Origin: Streptomyces sp. CB02400
Lineage (GTDB): Bacteria; Actinomycetota; Actinomycetes; Streptomycetales; Streptomycetaceae
Length of the DNA: 64,000 nucleotides
Direction: 5' to 3'
NCBI RefSeq assembly: GCF_001905725.1
Contig: NZ_LIWB01000003.1
Location: forward strand, 62,001-126,000
Numbering within the stretch: the first letter of the stretch is position 1; the number at the start of each line of letters is the position of its first letter. Positions 1 to 9,407 of this stretch are shown piece after piece. The notes under the pieces are model-generated. The model did no database searches and was not told the DNA's origin. It worked only from the letters and a program-made list of their open reading frames with translations. The position numbers were made by a program, and so were the translations under genes.

Positions 1-112
1 CGAGCATCGCCAGCACCATGGCCATGGCCAGGAGAACGCTCAGCCTCCGCAGCATGTCCTGCGTGTCCCGCAGTTCTTCGGGCGGCTCGTTCTCGGGGTC
101 GGACCACAGCAT
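1..112 (-). CDS. Partial small membrane protein, 5' end only
   Basis: A minus-strand reading frame opens with ATG at 112-110 and runs off the left edge of the window. The visible peptide starts MLWSDPENEPPEELRDTQDM and continues into a hydrophobic run rich in Leu, Ala, Met and Val, which looks like a transmembrane segment after a short acidic cytoplasmic head. It lies downstream of pccB and pccE on the same strand, but the hairpin at 168-209 separates it from them. No function can be assigned from about 37 residues. Confidence 0.5.
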   Translation of the reverse strand, partial: MLWSDPENEPPEELRDTQDMLRRLSVLLAMAMVLAML

Positions 113-167
113 GCCACCAGCGTGGGGCTGGAGTCGGGGAGGGCGCCTGAGTACGGGTACTTAAGTT

Positions 168-209
168 GGGGCGCGGCGTTGTTCCTCTGTGCGCGGTTCC
201 CCGCGCCCC
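168..209. terminator. Hairpin of an abundant Streptomyces intergenic repeat
   Basis: GGGGCGCGG (168-176) pairs perfectly with CCGCGCCCC (201-209). The right half reads TGCGCGGTTCCCCGCGCCCC, a string I recall from very many Streptomyces intergenic regions. It sits just past the 3' end of pccE and probably ends the pccB-pccE transcript. Confidence 0.55.
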
Positions 210-223
210 TGAGCTGGTTGTCG

Positions 224-430
224 CTAGCCAGGCCAATATGTGCGGGTCCAGGACACCGGGCCCGGGCGCGGGACGCTGTGGGCCGCGATCCGGGACGGGT
301 CGGACCAGGAGTCGCGGGGGGTGGGCGCGCCGGGCGGTACGGCTGACGCCGCCGCGGCGCGCGCCCGGACCACCGCCAGTGCGGCGGCCAGCTCCTCGGG
401 GGTGGGGTTGCCCCGTACGACCTTGATCAC
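224..430 (-). CDS. pccE: Acyl-CoA carboxylase epsilon subunit
   Basis: This 68-residue protein begins MIKVVRGNPTPEELAAALAV, the typical opening of actinobacterial epsilon subunits of propionyl/acetyl-CoA carboxylase. These small subunits stabilise and activate the alpha-beta carboxylase complex. The start is GTG at 430, preceded by GGAG five nt upstream, which lies immediately after the pccB stop. The 9-nt gap to pccB indicates one mRNA and matched production of the two subunits. The C-terminal half is Ala/Pro/Arg-rich and not recognisable beyond the family. Confidence 0.88.
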   Translation of the reverse strand: MIKVVRGNPTPEELAAALAVVRARAAAASAVPPGAPTPRDSWSDPSRIAAHSVPRPGPVSWTRTYWPG

Positions 431-439
431 GTCGGCTCC

Positions 440-2029
<1,590 letters not shown>

Positions 2030-2109
2030 CGGGATGCGGCTCCCTGCCTGCTCAAAAGGGGGGACGGTTACTCATCCGTAGCGTAGTAGGGGGTCTTCCG
2101 ATCGGCAGT

Positions 2110-2128
2110 GCGGTGTTTCCCACACCGC
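2110..2128. promoter_or_regulatory. Inverted repeat between pccB and birA
   Basis: GCGGTGT (2110-2116) and ACACCGC (2122-2128) form a perfect 7-bp inverted repeat around 5 nt in the 217-bp divergent region. It could be an operator shared by the two promoters or an RNA hairpin. No regulator is encoded nearby. Confidence 0.3.
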
Positions 2129-2246
2129 TTTCCCCTTCACAGACGAGGGAAGGAGATCCTCGAAGGGGCGACCGTGAGCCTCGGTCCCCGGGGCTGGGAT
2201 TCGTCCCCTGTGCGGGGCGGAGGGTGCCGAACCTAGTGTGGGTCGC

Positions 2247-3143
2247 ATGACACCCCATGCTGAAGGTACGCCCGACGGGCACAGTGAGCCGGGTTCGGGA
2301 CGTTGGTCCGACCTCGGCCGTCCGCCGTTGAACGCCGTTGGTCTGCGCCGAGGGCTGGTGCGCGCGGGCGGATTGTGGACGCAGGTGGACGTGGTGCAGC
2401 GCACCGGTTCCACCAACTCCGACCTCGTGGCCCGTGCCGATGCGGGCGGGCTGGAGGAGGGCGCCGTCCTGGTCGCCGAGGAGCAGACCGCCGCGCGGGG
2501 CCGTCTGGACCGGCGGTGGACCGCGCCGGCTCGGTCGGGGTTGTTCTTCTCCGTGCTGTTGCGGCCTGTCGAGGTGCCGGTGGCTCGGTGGGGGTGGCTG
2601 CCGCTGCTCACGGGTGTGGCGGTGGCGACCGGGCTGTCGCGGGCCGCGGGTGTCGATACGGCGTTGAAGTGGCCCAACGATCTGCTGGTCACGGTGGGGG
2701 GAGAGGAACGCAAGGCCGGGGGGATCCTGGCGGAGCGGGCCGGTGACGACGGGGTGGTGATCGGCGTCGGGATCAATGTGAGCCTTCGGGGCGATGAGCT
2801 GCCGGTGCCGACCGCGGGGTCGCTGGCGTTGGCGGGGGCGGTGAGCACGGATCGGGATCCGTTGCTGCGGGGGGTGCTGCGGTCGCTGGAGGACTGGTAC
2901 GGGCGGTGGCGTGCGGCGGGGGGTGACCCGGGGGTGAGCGGCCTGCAGGAGACGTATGCGGCGGGGTGCGCGACGTTGGGGCGGGTGGTGCGGGCGGAGC
3001 TGCCGGGGGATCGGGAGCTGGTGGGGGAGGCGGTCGCGGTGGACGGCGACGGGCGGCTGGTGCTGGCCACGGGGGAGGGCGTGCAGGAACCGGTGGGCGC
3101 GGGCGACATCGTGCACTTGCGGCCTGCGGGGGGTGCGCGTTGA
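2247..3143 (+). CDS. birA: Biotin-[acetyl-CoA-carboxylase] ligase
   Basis: This is a 298-residue biotin protein ligase. It forms biotinyl-5'-AMP and transfers biotin to a Lys on biotin carboxyl carrier domains, including the alpha subunits that work with PccB. The biotin-binding loop TAARGRLDRRW, the KWPNDLLV motif and KAGGILAE are in the expected order, and a small C-terminal beta domain follows. There is no N-terminal HTH, so it is a monofunctional ligase and not a BirA repressor. ATG 2247 is chosen over the in-frame GTG at 2238. The hexamer TAGTGT at 2234-2239 lies 7 nt before the ATG, so the mRNA is probably leaderless. Confidence 0.93.
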   Translation: MTPHAEGTPDGHSEPGSGRWSDLGRPPLNAVGLRRGLVRAGGLWTQVDVVQRTGSTNSDLVARADAGGLEEGAVLVAEEQTAARGRLDRRWTAPARSGLFFSVLLRPVEVPVARWGWLPLLTGVAVATGLSRAAGVDTALKWPNDLLVTVGGEERKAGGILAERAGDDGVVIGVGINVSLRGDELPVPTAGSLALAGAVSTDRDPLLRGVLRSLEDWYGRWRAAGGDPGVSGLQETYAAGCATLGRVVRAELPGDRELVGEAVAVDGDGRLVLATGEGVQEPVGAGDIVHLRPAGGAR

Positions 3144-3432
3144 CGCCTGCGGTGCGGCGTTCGGTCCGGTGGGGGTGCGGGTCTTGTGCCTGCGGCGCAG
3201 CTTTCGGTTCGGTGGGGGCTTGGGTAGCGCCTGCGGTCGGTGGGTGGGTCGGGGCCGCGTCGGGGGTGTCCGTCCTCGGACTGGCGCGGATCACGCTGTT
3301 CGGAGGGGTGCGGGGTGCGGACGCGCCGGCCACTGCGGGCGGCCACCCCCGCCCCGTCCCCTCCCCGCCGTAGGCGACTACCTGCCGCCGTCCCCGCGTC
3401 CCGTGCCCCGCGGTCCGTGCCCCGTGCCCCGC

Positions 3433-3594
3433 GATCCGTGACCCGTGCCCTGCACCCCGCGATCCGCGATCCGCGCGCCGCGATCCGTGATCCGCATTCC
3501 GTGCCCTGCGCGCCGCGATCCGCGGGCAGTCGTGCCGCCGCCCCGCGTTCCCGCGGGCGGCCGCATGCCGCCGCGATCCGCGGGCAGTCGTGCC
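3433..3594. repeat. GATCCG simple-repeat tract with an exact 25-bp duplication
   Basis: The hexamer GATCCG occurs seven times (3433, 3461, 3468, 3482, 3489, 3517, 3575), within a wider mosaic of CCGTGCCC and CGCGATCC units. A 25-bp block starting GCCGCGATCCGCGGGCAGTC is present twice without mismatch, at 3512-3536 and 3570-3594. The pattern suggests slippage-driven growth in non-coding DNA. Confidence 0.7.
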
Positions 3595-3651
3595 TCCCCC
3601 AGTGCCTCAAGGGCCTGGGAGGTACCCCCAGGGGGCGGCACGGGTGGGCGG

Positions 3652-3688
3652 TGGGGGTACCTCCCGCTCATGGGGGTACCTCCCGCTC
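3652..3688. repeat. Tandem 18-bp copies within a dispersed Streptomyces repeat
   Basis: TGGGGGTACCTCCCGCTC occurs at 3652-3669 and again at 3671-3688. The flanks (a related GGGAGGTACCCCCAG at about 3618 and GAGCGAAGCCGGGAGTGGGG after 3689) are variants of a repeat I recall from many Streptomyces intergenic regions. It can fold into imperfect hairpins. Confidence 0.6.
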
Positions 3689-3947
3689 GAGCGAAGCCGG
3701 GAGTGGGGGAGAAGCCGAGAGCGGGGGAGGCACCCCACAAGCGCCGGGCCGCGCAACCCCACTCCCGGACCACACCAACGCGGGGCACCCCGCAAAGCGC
3801 GCCGGGTTGTGCGAACACCCACGCCGGTGACCATGGAAACGCCGATCACCGCAACCCCCGGCCCAACCTGACGGAGTGAGCTGGCGCACACCTGCCGTAG
3901 AGTTGAGCCCGGTCGATACCTGGCCATGTCAGATCGGAAGGGCACGC

Positions 3948-5054
3948 GTGACCGTCGACGACTCGGGTTCCACGGACGCGCAGGGCGCCGGCGAGGATCC
4001 GCTTGCCCTGCGCCTCGAACAGCTCATCCTGGGCGCCGAGCGCCGTTACACACCGTTTCAGGCGGCCCGCAGCGCCGGCGTCACCATGGAGCTGGCCACC
4101 CGCTTCTGGCGGGCGATGGGTTTCGCCGATGTGGGCCAGGCCAAGGCCCTCACCGAGGCGGACGTACTCGCCCTGCGCCGGCTCGCCGGTCTGGTGGAGG
4201 CGGGCCTGCTGAGCGAGGCCATGGCGGTGCAGGTGGCGCGGTCCACCGGACAGACCACCGCCCGGCTGGCCGAATGGCAGATCGACTCCTTCCTGGAGGG
4301 GCTGACCGAGCCACCCGAGCCGGGCATGACCCGTACCGAGGTGACGTATCCGATCGTCGAGCTGCTCCTGCCCGAGCTGGAGGAGTTCCTCGTCTACGTC
4401 TGGCGGCGGCAGCTCGCCGCATCGGCCGGGCGGGTCGTGCAGGGTGCCGATGACGAGGAGATGGTCGACCGACGGCTCGCCGTCGCCTTCGCGGACCTCG
4501 TGGGGTTCACGCGGCTGACCCGGCGGATGGAGGAGGAGGAGCTCGGCGAGCTCGTCGAGGCCTTCGAGACCACCGCCGCCGATCTGGTCGCCGCGCGTGG
4601 CGGGCGGCTCATCAAGACGCTGGGCGACGAGGTGCTCTACGCCGCCGACGACGCCGGTACGGCCGCGGACATCGCGATGCGGCTGATCGAGACGATGGCG
4701 AACGACGAGACCATGCCGGAGCTGCGGGTCGGCATGGCGTTCGGCACGGTGACCACCCGGATGGGTGATGTGTTCGGTACGACCGTGAACCTGGCCTCCC
4801 GGCTCACGTCCATAGCGCCGCGCGATGCCGTGCTCGTCGACAGCGCCTTCGCCGAGGAGCTGATCCGTACCGGTGACGCGCCCGCCTCCGAGGCGGCGGC
4901 GGCCGAGGCGGTGGCCGCGGCGGAGAAGGAGGGCGAGGAGCCGCCGAGTTATCGGTTCGCGCTCCAGCCGATGTGGCAGCGGCCCGTGCGTGGTCTGGGC
5001 GTGGTGGAGCCCTGGCTGCTCACGCGCCGGAACGGGGCTTCCGTCCCGTCTTAG
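3948..5054 (+). CDS. cya: Class III adenylate cyclase
   Basis: The predicted 368-residue protein makes cAMP from ATP. The C-terminal half is a complete class III cyclase domain: AFADLVGFTRL carries the first metal-binding Asp, LIKTLGDEV the adenine-recognising Lys and second metal Asp, and TTVNLASRLT the Asn/Arg pair that stabilises the transition state. The N-terminal 140 residues are a helical domain usual for the streptomycete enzyme. No TM segment is visible. GTG 3948 is preferred over the upstream in-frame ATG at 3876 because GGAAGG lies 5-7 nt before it. In streptomycetes cAMP from this enzyme works with Crp in germination and development. Confidence 0.92.
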   Translation: MTVDDSGSTDAQGAGEDPLALRLEQLILGAERRYTPFQAARSAGVTMELATRFWRAMGFADVGQAKALTEADVLALRRLAGLVEAGLLSEAMAVQVARSTGQTTARLAEWQIDSFLEGLTEPPEPGMTRTEVTYPIVELLLPELEEFLVYVWRRQLAASAGRVVQGADDEEMVDRRLAVAFADLVGFTRLTRRMEEEELGELVEAFETTAADLVAARGGRLIKTLGDEVLYAADDAGTAADIAMRLIETMANDETMPELRVGMAFGTVTTRMGDVFGTTVNLASRLTSIAPRDAVLVDSAFAEELIRTGDAPASEAAAAEAVAAAEKEGEEPPSYRFALQPMWQRPVRGLGVVEPWLLTRRNGASVPS

Positions 5055-5060
5055 ATCCCC

Positions 5061-5453
5061 TTATGCGTCAGTCCTGCTGTCGTACGCCCGTCGGCAGTTC
5101 TGGATTTCCTCGCCGTGCTCGACGGTCCAGCGGTAAAGGTGACCGAAAGGCTCGCGCAGGGACTCGCCCAGCGCCGTGAGCGAGTATTCGACGCCGACCG
5201 GTGAGGTCGGTAGTACTTTCCGCTGGATCATGCCGTTCCGCTCAAGACGGCGCAGTGTTTGGGTGAGGACGCGCTGCGTCACACCTTCCAGGCGGCGCTT
5301 CAGTTCATTGAACCGCATGGGCCGTTCCAGAAGCGCCATGACCATCATCGACCACTTGTCCGCTATCTGGTCGAGGATCGGCCGGCTGGGGCAGTCCGCC
5401 CGGAAAACGATGTGCGTTCCCGCGTCGACGCCGTACGGGTCGGTATCCCTCAT
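5061..5453 (-). CDS. HxlR-family winged-helix regulator
   Basis: The 130-residue protein has the HxlR signature: a Cys near the N-terminus (ADCPSRPIL), the recognition region MRFNELKRRLEGVTQRVLTQ, and the wing YSLTALGESL. HxlR proteins often sense reactive electrophiles or redox changes through that Cys, and usually control a divergent neighbour. Here the divergent gene at 5560 encodes an enoyl-CoA hydratase-like enzyme, and the 106-bp gap contains inverted repeats. The 3' end nearly meets cya, which runs the other way. Confidence 0.88.
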   Translation of the reverse strand: MRDTDPYGVDAGTHIVFRADCPSRPILDQIADKWSMMVMALLERPMRFNELKRRLEGVTQRVLTQTLRRLERNGMIQRKVLPTSPVGVEYSLTALGESLREPFGHLYRWTVEHGEEIQNCRRAYDSRTDA

Positions 5454-5507
5454 GATCCTTGGTTCTCCCGAAGTGCGTTATTGACGGTCCCGGAGGCGTC
5501 GCCGACG

Positions 5508-5549
5508 GTAGGTATGCATCGCAAACCTACATGCCTGTCGGTAACTTAC
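5508..5549. promoter_or_regulatory. Candidate HxlR operator
   Basis: GTAGGT (5508-5513) and ACCTAC (5525-5530) form a perfect inverted repeat around 11 nt. It is followed by GTAACTTAC (5541-5549), itself a 4+1+4 palindrome. The sites lie between the divergent starts at 5453 and 5560 and end next to the ribosome-binding site of the hydratase gene, as expected for HxlR control. Confidence 0.5.
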
Positions 5550-5559
5550 GGAGAGTCTC

Positions 5560-6399
5560 TTGAACGCCAATTCCTACTCGACTCTGCACGTGAGCATCGA
5601 AGACGGAGTCGCCCGGATCGTCCTCGACAACCCGCCGGTGAACCTGCTCGACGTGACGATGATGCGTGAGCTCCGCACGGTGCTGGACGCCTTGAGGGGT
5701 GACTCATCGGTCCGGGTGATCGTCTTCTCCAGCGCCGACCCGGAGTTCTTCCTCGCTCATGTGGACATGCGGATCGGGGAGAGGATGGACGTTCTGGAAC
5801 AGCTCGCCGCGTCGGCGCCGGCGGACGTCAACGTGTTCCAGGCCGTGGGCGAGCTCCTCCGCCATCAGCCCCAGGTGACCATCGTGAAGCTCGCCGGGAA
5901 GGCCCGCGGAGGCGGGGCGGAATTCGTGGCCGCGGCGGACATGGCATTCGCCGCTGCCGGGACCGCCGGAATCGGCCAGATCGAAGCGCTCATGGGCATC
6001 GTCCCCGGTGGGGGTGGAACGCAGTACCTCCGTGACCGGGTGGGCCGCAATCGTGCGCTGGAGGTGGTGCTCACCGCAGATCTGTTCGATGCCGAGACCG
6101 CAGCGTCTTACGGCTGGATCAACCGGGCTCTGCCGGACGACCGGCTCGATGAATACGTCGACCGTATCGCCCGCAATATCGCTGCCCTGCCCGATGGCGT
6201 CATCGAAGCGGCCAAGCGCGCATTGCCCGCCGAGCACATCACGGACGGGCTCCTCCGCGAGGACGAGGCGTGGGCCGCTCAGATCGCTTTGCCCGCTGTG
6301 CGGCAGTTGATGGGCCGAGGACTGCGCGACGGGGCGCAGACGCCCACGGGCGAACGCGACCTCGAGGAGCTGATGCGCGGTGCCATGCTGCGCCGATGA
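5560..6399 (+). CDS. Enoyl-CoA hydratase/isomerase-family protein
   Basis: The 279-residue crotonase-fold protein starts at TTG 5560 with CGGAGAG seven nt upstream. KLAGKARGGGAEFVAAADMA and IVPGGGGTQYL are the two oxyanion-hole regions of the family. The glutamates usual in hydratases are not obvious at both sites (the second region reads QIEALMGIVPGGGG), so the exact reaction, whether hydration, isomerisation or hydrolysis of an acyl-CoA, cannot be fixed. It is divergent from the HxlR regulator, which suggests an inducible catabolic or detoxifying role and not housekeeping beta-oxidation. Confidence 0.8.
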   Translation: MNANSYSTLHVSIEDGVARIVLDNPPVNLLDVTMMRELRTVLDALRGDSSVRVIVFSSADPEFFLAHVDMRIGERMDVLEQLAASAPADVNVFQAVGELLRHQPQVTIVKLAGKARGGGAEFVAAADMAFAAAGTAGIGQIEALMGIVPGGGGTQYLRDRVGRNRALEVVLTADLFDAETAASYGWINRALPDDRLDEYVDRIARNIAALPDGVIEAAKRALPAEHITDGLLREDEAWAAQIALPAVRQLMGRGLRDGAQTPTGERDLEELMRGAMLRR

Positions 6400-6462
6400 G
6401 CCGGGAGCAGTGGTCGGCGCCGAGACAGCCGCGCGGGCCGGTGGCGCGATCCCGCAGGTCGT

Positions 6463-7053
6463 CTAACCCTGACCGCCGAGACCCAGGCCGCCGCCCACGC
6501 AGAGACCGATGATCGGTACGCACAGGCCGGGACGAGGGTTCGGGGCGGGGTCGTCCGGCTGTGGTGGCGTCGGGGCGTGGGGGGCTGGTGGGGGCGGACC
6601 CGGAGTGTCGCGTGGGGGCTGCTGGGGTGTGGGTGAGTGCGGTCGGCGGGTTGCCGGGGGCGGCCCGGTGGTGGGGGTGGTCGTTGCGTTCGGGACGGGT
6701 GTCCGGGCCGGGGACGATCGCTCGGGTGTTGTGAGCGGGGCCGGGTTCTTGCCGCCCAGGGCCGTGGGGGAGGACGGGCTTGCCTCGGGGGCGGGGGCGA
6801 CGGTCTCGGGTGGGGTCGGGGAACCGGTGGGTGTGCCGATGTTCGTGTGAGGGGCGGGGCGGGGGCCCGCCTCCGTGCCGATGTCCGTGCCGCCGCCCTG
6901 GGTGGTGGCCAGGCGGGCCAGGGTCACGGCGCTCGCGGCCACGGCCAGGCTTCCCGCGGCCAGCAAGACCTTGCGGGGGCGGGGCTTGCGGTGGCGGCCC
7001 CGGAGGCGGGGGGTGCGTGCTGGTGGTTCACCGGTGGGTGCTGTCGGTGTCAT
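6463..7053 (-). CDS. Pro/Thr-rich membrane-anchored protein, unknown function
   Basis: This 196-residue protein has a basic head (residues 15-27, rich in Arg, Lys and Pro) and then one hydrophobic segment, VLLAAGSLAVAASAVTLARL (about 29-48). The remainder is a Pro/Thr/Ser/Ala-rich low-complexity tail ending in a Gly-rich hydrophobic stretch with two Cys (LCVPIIGLCVGGGLG). This looks like a single-pass protein with an extended extracytoplasmic stalk. I recognise no catalytic domain. It is convergent with the hydratase gene before it and divergent from the next one. Confidence 0.6.
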   Translation of the reverse strand: MTPTAPTGEPPARTPRLRGRHRKPRPRKVLLAAGSLAVAASAVTLARLATTQGGGTDIGTEAGPRPAPHTNIGTPTGSPTPPETVAPAPEASPSSPTALGGKNPAPLTTPERSSPARTPVPNATTTPTTGPPPATRRPHSPTPQQPPRDTPGPPPPAPHAPTPPQPDDPAPNPRPGLCVPIIGLCVGGGLGLGGQG

Positions 7054-7267
7054 TGCGATCCCCTCCCCTGCGTGCGCGCCCCGGCGCGTCGCGGTGTGCG
7101 CACGCTATGCACTCCTGTGCGGGGGCGGGCCGGAGTCGGGGCGATGTCACTCGAACGGGTGGGCGGGGGGTGGCAAGGGAACCGGGCGTGCGCCCTTTTC
7201 CCCGGTGGGCGTGGGCTGCGATGATCGGGGCGAGCGAAAGTTAACCCGCGTTAACCGGAGGATGTCG

Positions 7268-8068
7268 ATGAGTGAGGAACGGTTCGGGGAGTTCGTGCTG
7301 GTGCGCCGGCATGAGCGGGGGCATGTCGCGGAGCTCGTCCTCGACCGGCCCAAGGCCATGAACGCCGTGTCGACCGGGATGGCCCGCTCCATCGCCGGTG
7401 CCTGTGCGGCGCTGGGGGAGGACCGGAGCGTACGGGTGGTGGTGCTGAGCTCCTCGCACGAGCGGGCGTTCTGTGTGGGGGCCGATCTGAAGGAGCGCAA
7501 TTCCTTCAGTGACGCCGATCTGGTGCGGCAGCGGCCCGTGGCGCGCGGGGCGTACACCGGGGTGCTCGAACTGCCCGTGCCGACGGTGGCGGCGGTGCAC
7601 GGGTTCGCGCTCGGCGGAGGGTTCGAGCTGGCCCTGTCGTGTGACGTGATCGTCGCCGACCGTACGGCGGTCGTGGGGCTGCCCGAGGTGTCGGTCGGGG
7701 TGATTCCGGGCGGGGGCGGTACGCAGTTGCTGCCCCGGCGGGTGGGGGCGGCCAGAGCCGCCGAGCTGATCTTCACGGCGCGGCGGGTGGAGGCCGCCGA
7801 GGCCCGGGAGCTGGGGCTGGTCGACGAGCTGGTGGAGGAGGGACGGGACCGGGAGGAGGCGCTCGCCATGGCGTCCCGGATCGCCGGGAACTCGCCGGTG
7901 GGGCTGCGGGCGGCCAAGCGGGCGCTGCGGCTCGGGCACGGGCTGGATCTGTCCGCCGGGCTGGAGGTCGAGGACGCCGCCTGGCGGTCGGTGGCGTTCT
8001 CGGGGGACCGGGCGGAGGGGGTCGCCGCCTTCAACGAGAAGCGCAGGCCGGAGTGGCCCGGGGAGTAG
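7268..8068 (+). CDS. Enoyl-CoA hydratase
   Basis: The 266-residue crotonase-family protein shows AFCVGADLKER, VHGFALGGGFELALSCDVIV and LPEVSVGVIPGGGGTQLLPR. The Glu in LPEVSVG and the GGG oxyanion loop fit a true enoyl-CoA hydratase of the short-chain fatty-acid or branched amino-acid type. ATG 7268 is chosen because CGGAGG ends 7 nt before it; ATG 7262 lies too close to that site. It stands alone between a membrane protein gene and a GGDEF gene. Confidence 0.88.
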   Translation: MSEERFGEFVLVRRHERGHVAELVLDRPKAMNAVSTGMARSIAGACAALGEDRSVRVVVLSSSHERAFCVGADLKERNSFSDADLVRQRPVARGAYTGVLELPVPTVAAVHGFALGGGFELALSCDVIVADRTAVVGLPEVSVGVIPGGGGTQLLPRRVGAARAAELIFTARRVEAAEARELGLVDELVEEGRDREEALAMASRIAGNSPVGLRAAKRALRLGHGLDLSAGLEVEDAAWRSVAFSGDRAEGVAAFNEKRRPEWPGE

Positions 8069-8135
8069 GGATCCGGTGAGCCCCGTTCGCTTCTTTAATG
8101 TCCCGGTTGGTCCTGAACCTTCCTAACCTGGAGAG

Positions 8136-9284
8136 ATGGGTGAGGAGAGCCGGCTGGCGGCCGTGGTGGCGCTGGCCCAGGGCATGGCCGCCGCGCACGG
8201 TTCGCGGGACGCCTGGCGGGCCGCGGCCGGCGGGGCCTGCCGGGCGCTGGGCGGGAGCTTCGCCGCCCTGTCGGTGTGGGAGCGGGAGCTCGGGCGGCTG
8301 CGGGTCCTGGTGAACGTCGGCGAGCTGGCCGAGGGCGAGGAGGAGTTCCCGGAGAACGAGTCCTATCCGGTGCACCAGTTCGCCGAGATCACCGAGTTCC
8401 TGCACGAGCGGTGGGCGGGGGGCGGTGAGCCCGACGCGTGGGTGGAGACCGCCGAGGGGCCCTCGGCGGGGCGCGCCGGGTACTGCCATCAGCGGGTGGC
8501 CGCGCTCAGGCGGCGGGGGCGCGGGTGCTGTGTGGTGGCGCCGATCGTGCTGCACGGGCGGGCCTGGGGCGAGCTGTATGTGGCCCGGCCGGCCGGTGTG
8601 CCCGTCTTCGGGCGGGGCGACGCCGACTTCGCGACGGTCCTGGCCGCCGTCGTGGCCGCCGGGATCGCGCAGACCGAGCGGCTGGAGGAGGCCCGGCGGC
8701 TGGCGTACACGGACTCGCTGACCGGGCTGGCCAACCGGCGTGCCGTGGACGCGCGGCTCGACGAGGCCGTGGAGCGGCACCGGCGCGACGGGGCCGTCGT
8801 CAGCCTCGTGGTGTGCGATCTGAACGGGCTGAAGCGGGTCAACGACACGCTGGGGCATGCCGTGGGGGACCGGCTGCTGGAGCGGTTCGGGACCGTGCTG
8901 TCGCTGTGCGGGGCCATGCTGCCGGGGGCCCTGGCGGCGCGGCTCGGCGGGGACGAGTTCTGTCTGCTGGTGGTGGGACCGCCGGCCGACGAGGTCGTCA
9001 AGGCGGCCGACGAGGTGTGCCGGCGGGCCGTGGAGCTGGGGATCGGGGACGGTGTCGCGTGCGGGGTGGCGTCCACCGAGGATCCCGTCGGGCCGGTGCA
9101 CTCCGCCCGGCGGCTGTTCCGGCTGGCCGACGCGGCGCAGTACCGGGCCAAGGCCGAGCGCGCCGCGCATCCCGTCGTCGCCGGACGGGAGGGGCCGGAC
9201 GATCCCGTCGTACGGCTGGCGGACGAGCCGTCGCGGACGGCGGACGGGGAGCGGCGCCGGTTCCGGGGGAGGCATTCGCCGTAG
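8136..9284 (+). CDS. GGDEF-domain protein (putative diguanylate cyclase), GAF-like N-terminus
   Basis: The 382-residue soluble protein has a GAF-like sensory half (about 1-180) and a C-terminal GGDEF domain (about 195-355). TDSLTGLANRR opens the domain and ARLGGDEFCLLV is an intact active-site loop, so c-di-GMP synthesis is plausible. The residues where an RxxD inhibitory site would sit read LPGA, so product inhibition through a canonical I-site is not expected. I believe this corresponds to the gene called cdgE in other streptomycetes, from memory. TAACCT (8124-8129) six nt before the ATG suggests a leaderless mRNA, although the GGAGAG in between could serve as a ribosome-binding site. Confidence 0.88.
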   Translation: MGEESRLAAVVALAQGMAAAHGSRDAWRAAAGGACRALGGSFAALSVWERELGRLRVLVNVGELAEGEEEFPENESYPVHQFAEITEFLHERWAGGGEPDAWVETAEGPSAGRAGYCHQRVAALRRRGRGCCVVAPIVLHGRAWGELYVARPAGVPVFGRGDADFATVLAAVVAAGIAQTERLEEARRLAYTDSLTGLANRRAVDARLDEAVERHRRDGAVVSLVVCDLNGLKRVNDTLGHAVGDRLLERFGTVLSLCGAMLPGALAARLGGDEFCLLVVGPPADEVVKAADEVCRRAVELGIGDGVACGVASTEDPVGPVHSARRLFRLADAAQYRAKAERAAHPVVAGREGPDDPVVRLADEPSRTADGERRRFRGRHSP

Positions 9285-9371
9285 CGCGTGGCCTGTCGGT
9301 GAGGCGCGTGACCCGCCGGCGTGAGCTGTCGCGCGTGACCTGTCGGTAAGGGGTGCAGCGGGAATCCGGTG

Positions 9372-9400
9372 GTGACATCATTGAATTCAGTGCGTACGCT
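9372..9400 (+). promoter_or_regulatory. Predicted hutH promoter, leaderless
   Basis: GTGACA (9372-9377) and TACGCT (9395-9400) are separated by 17 bp, and the ATG at 9408 begins 7 nt after the -10. Transcription should start at or next to the start codon. Confidence 0.5.
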
Positions 9401-9407
9401 CCTGAAT

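Larger units (their letters stand above)
3144..3947. other. Gene-free, repeat-rich interval
   Basis: I see no credible gene in these 804 bases. The first 250 bp are GC-rich with imperfect direct repeats of a GCGGCG...TTCGGT...GGTGGGGG pattern. From 3433 to 3594 there is a simple-repeat tract built on GATCCG, and from about 3595 to 3740 a Streptomyces-type dispersed repeat built on GGGGGTACCTCCC. The cya promoter must lie in the last 100 bp; TAGAGT near 3898 is a possible -10. Confidence 0.6.

Noticed and set aside
3433-3594. CRISPR array
   Set aside because: The units are short and irregular, spacers are absent, and no cas genes are present.
3240-3879. Several Arg/Pro/Ser-rich frames over the repeat region before cya
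   Set aside because: The translations simply decode the GATCCG and CCGTGCCC repeats; there is no start signal or conserved motif.
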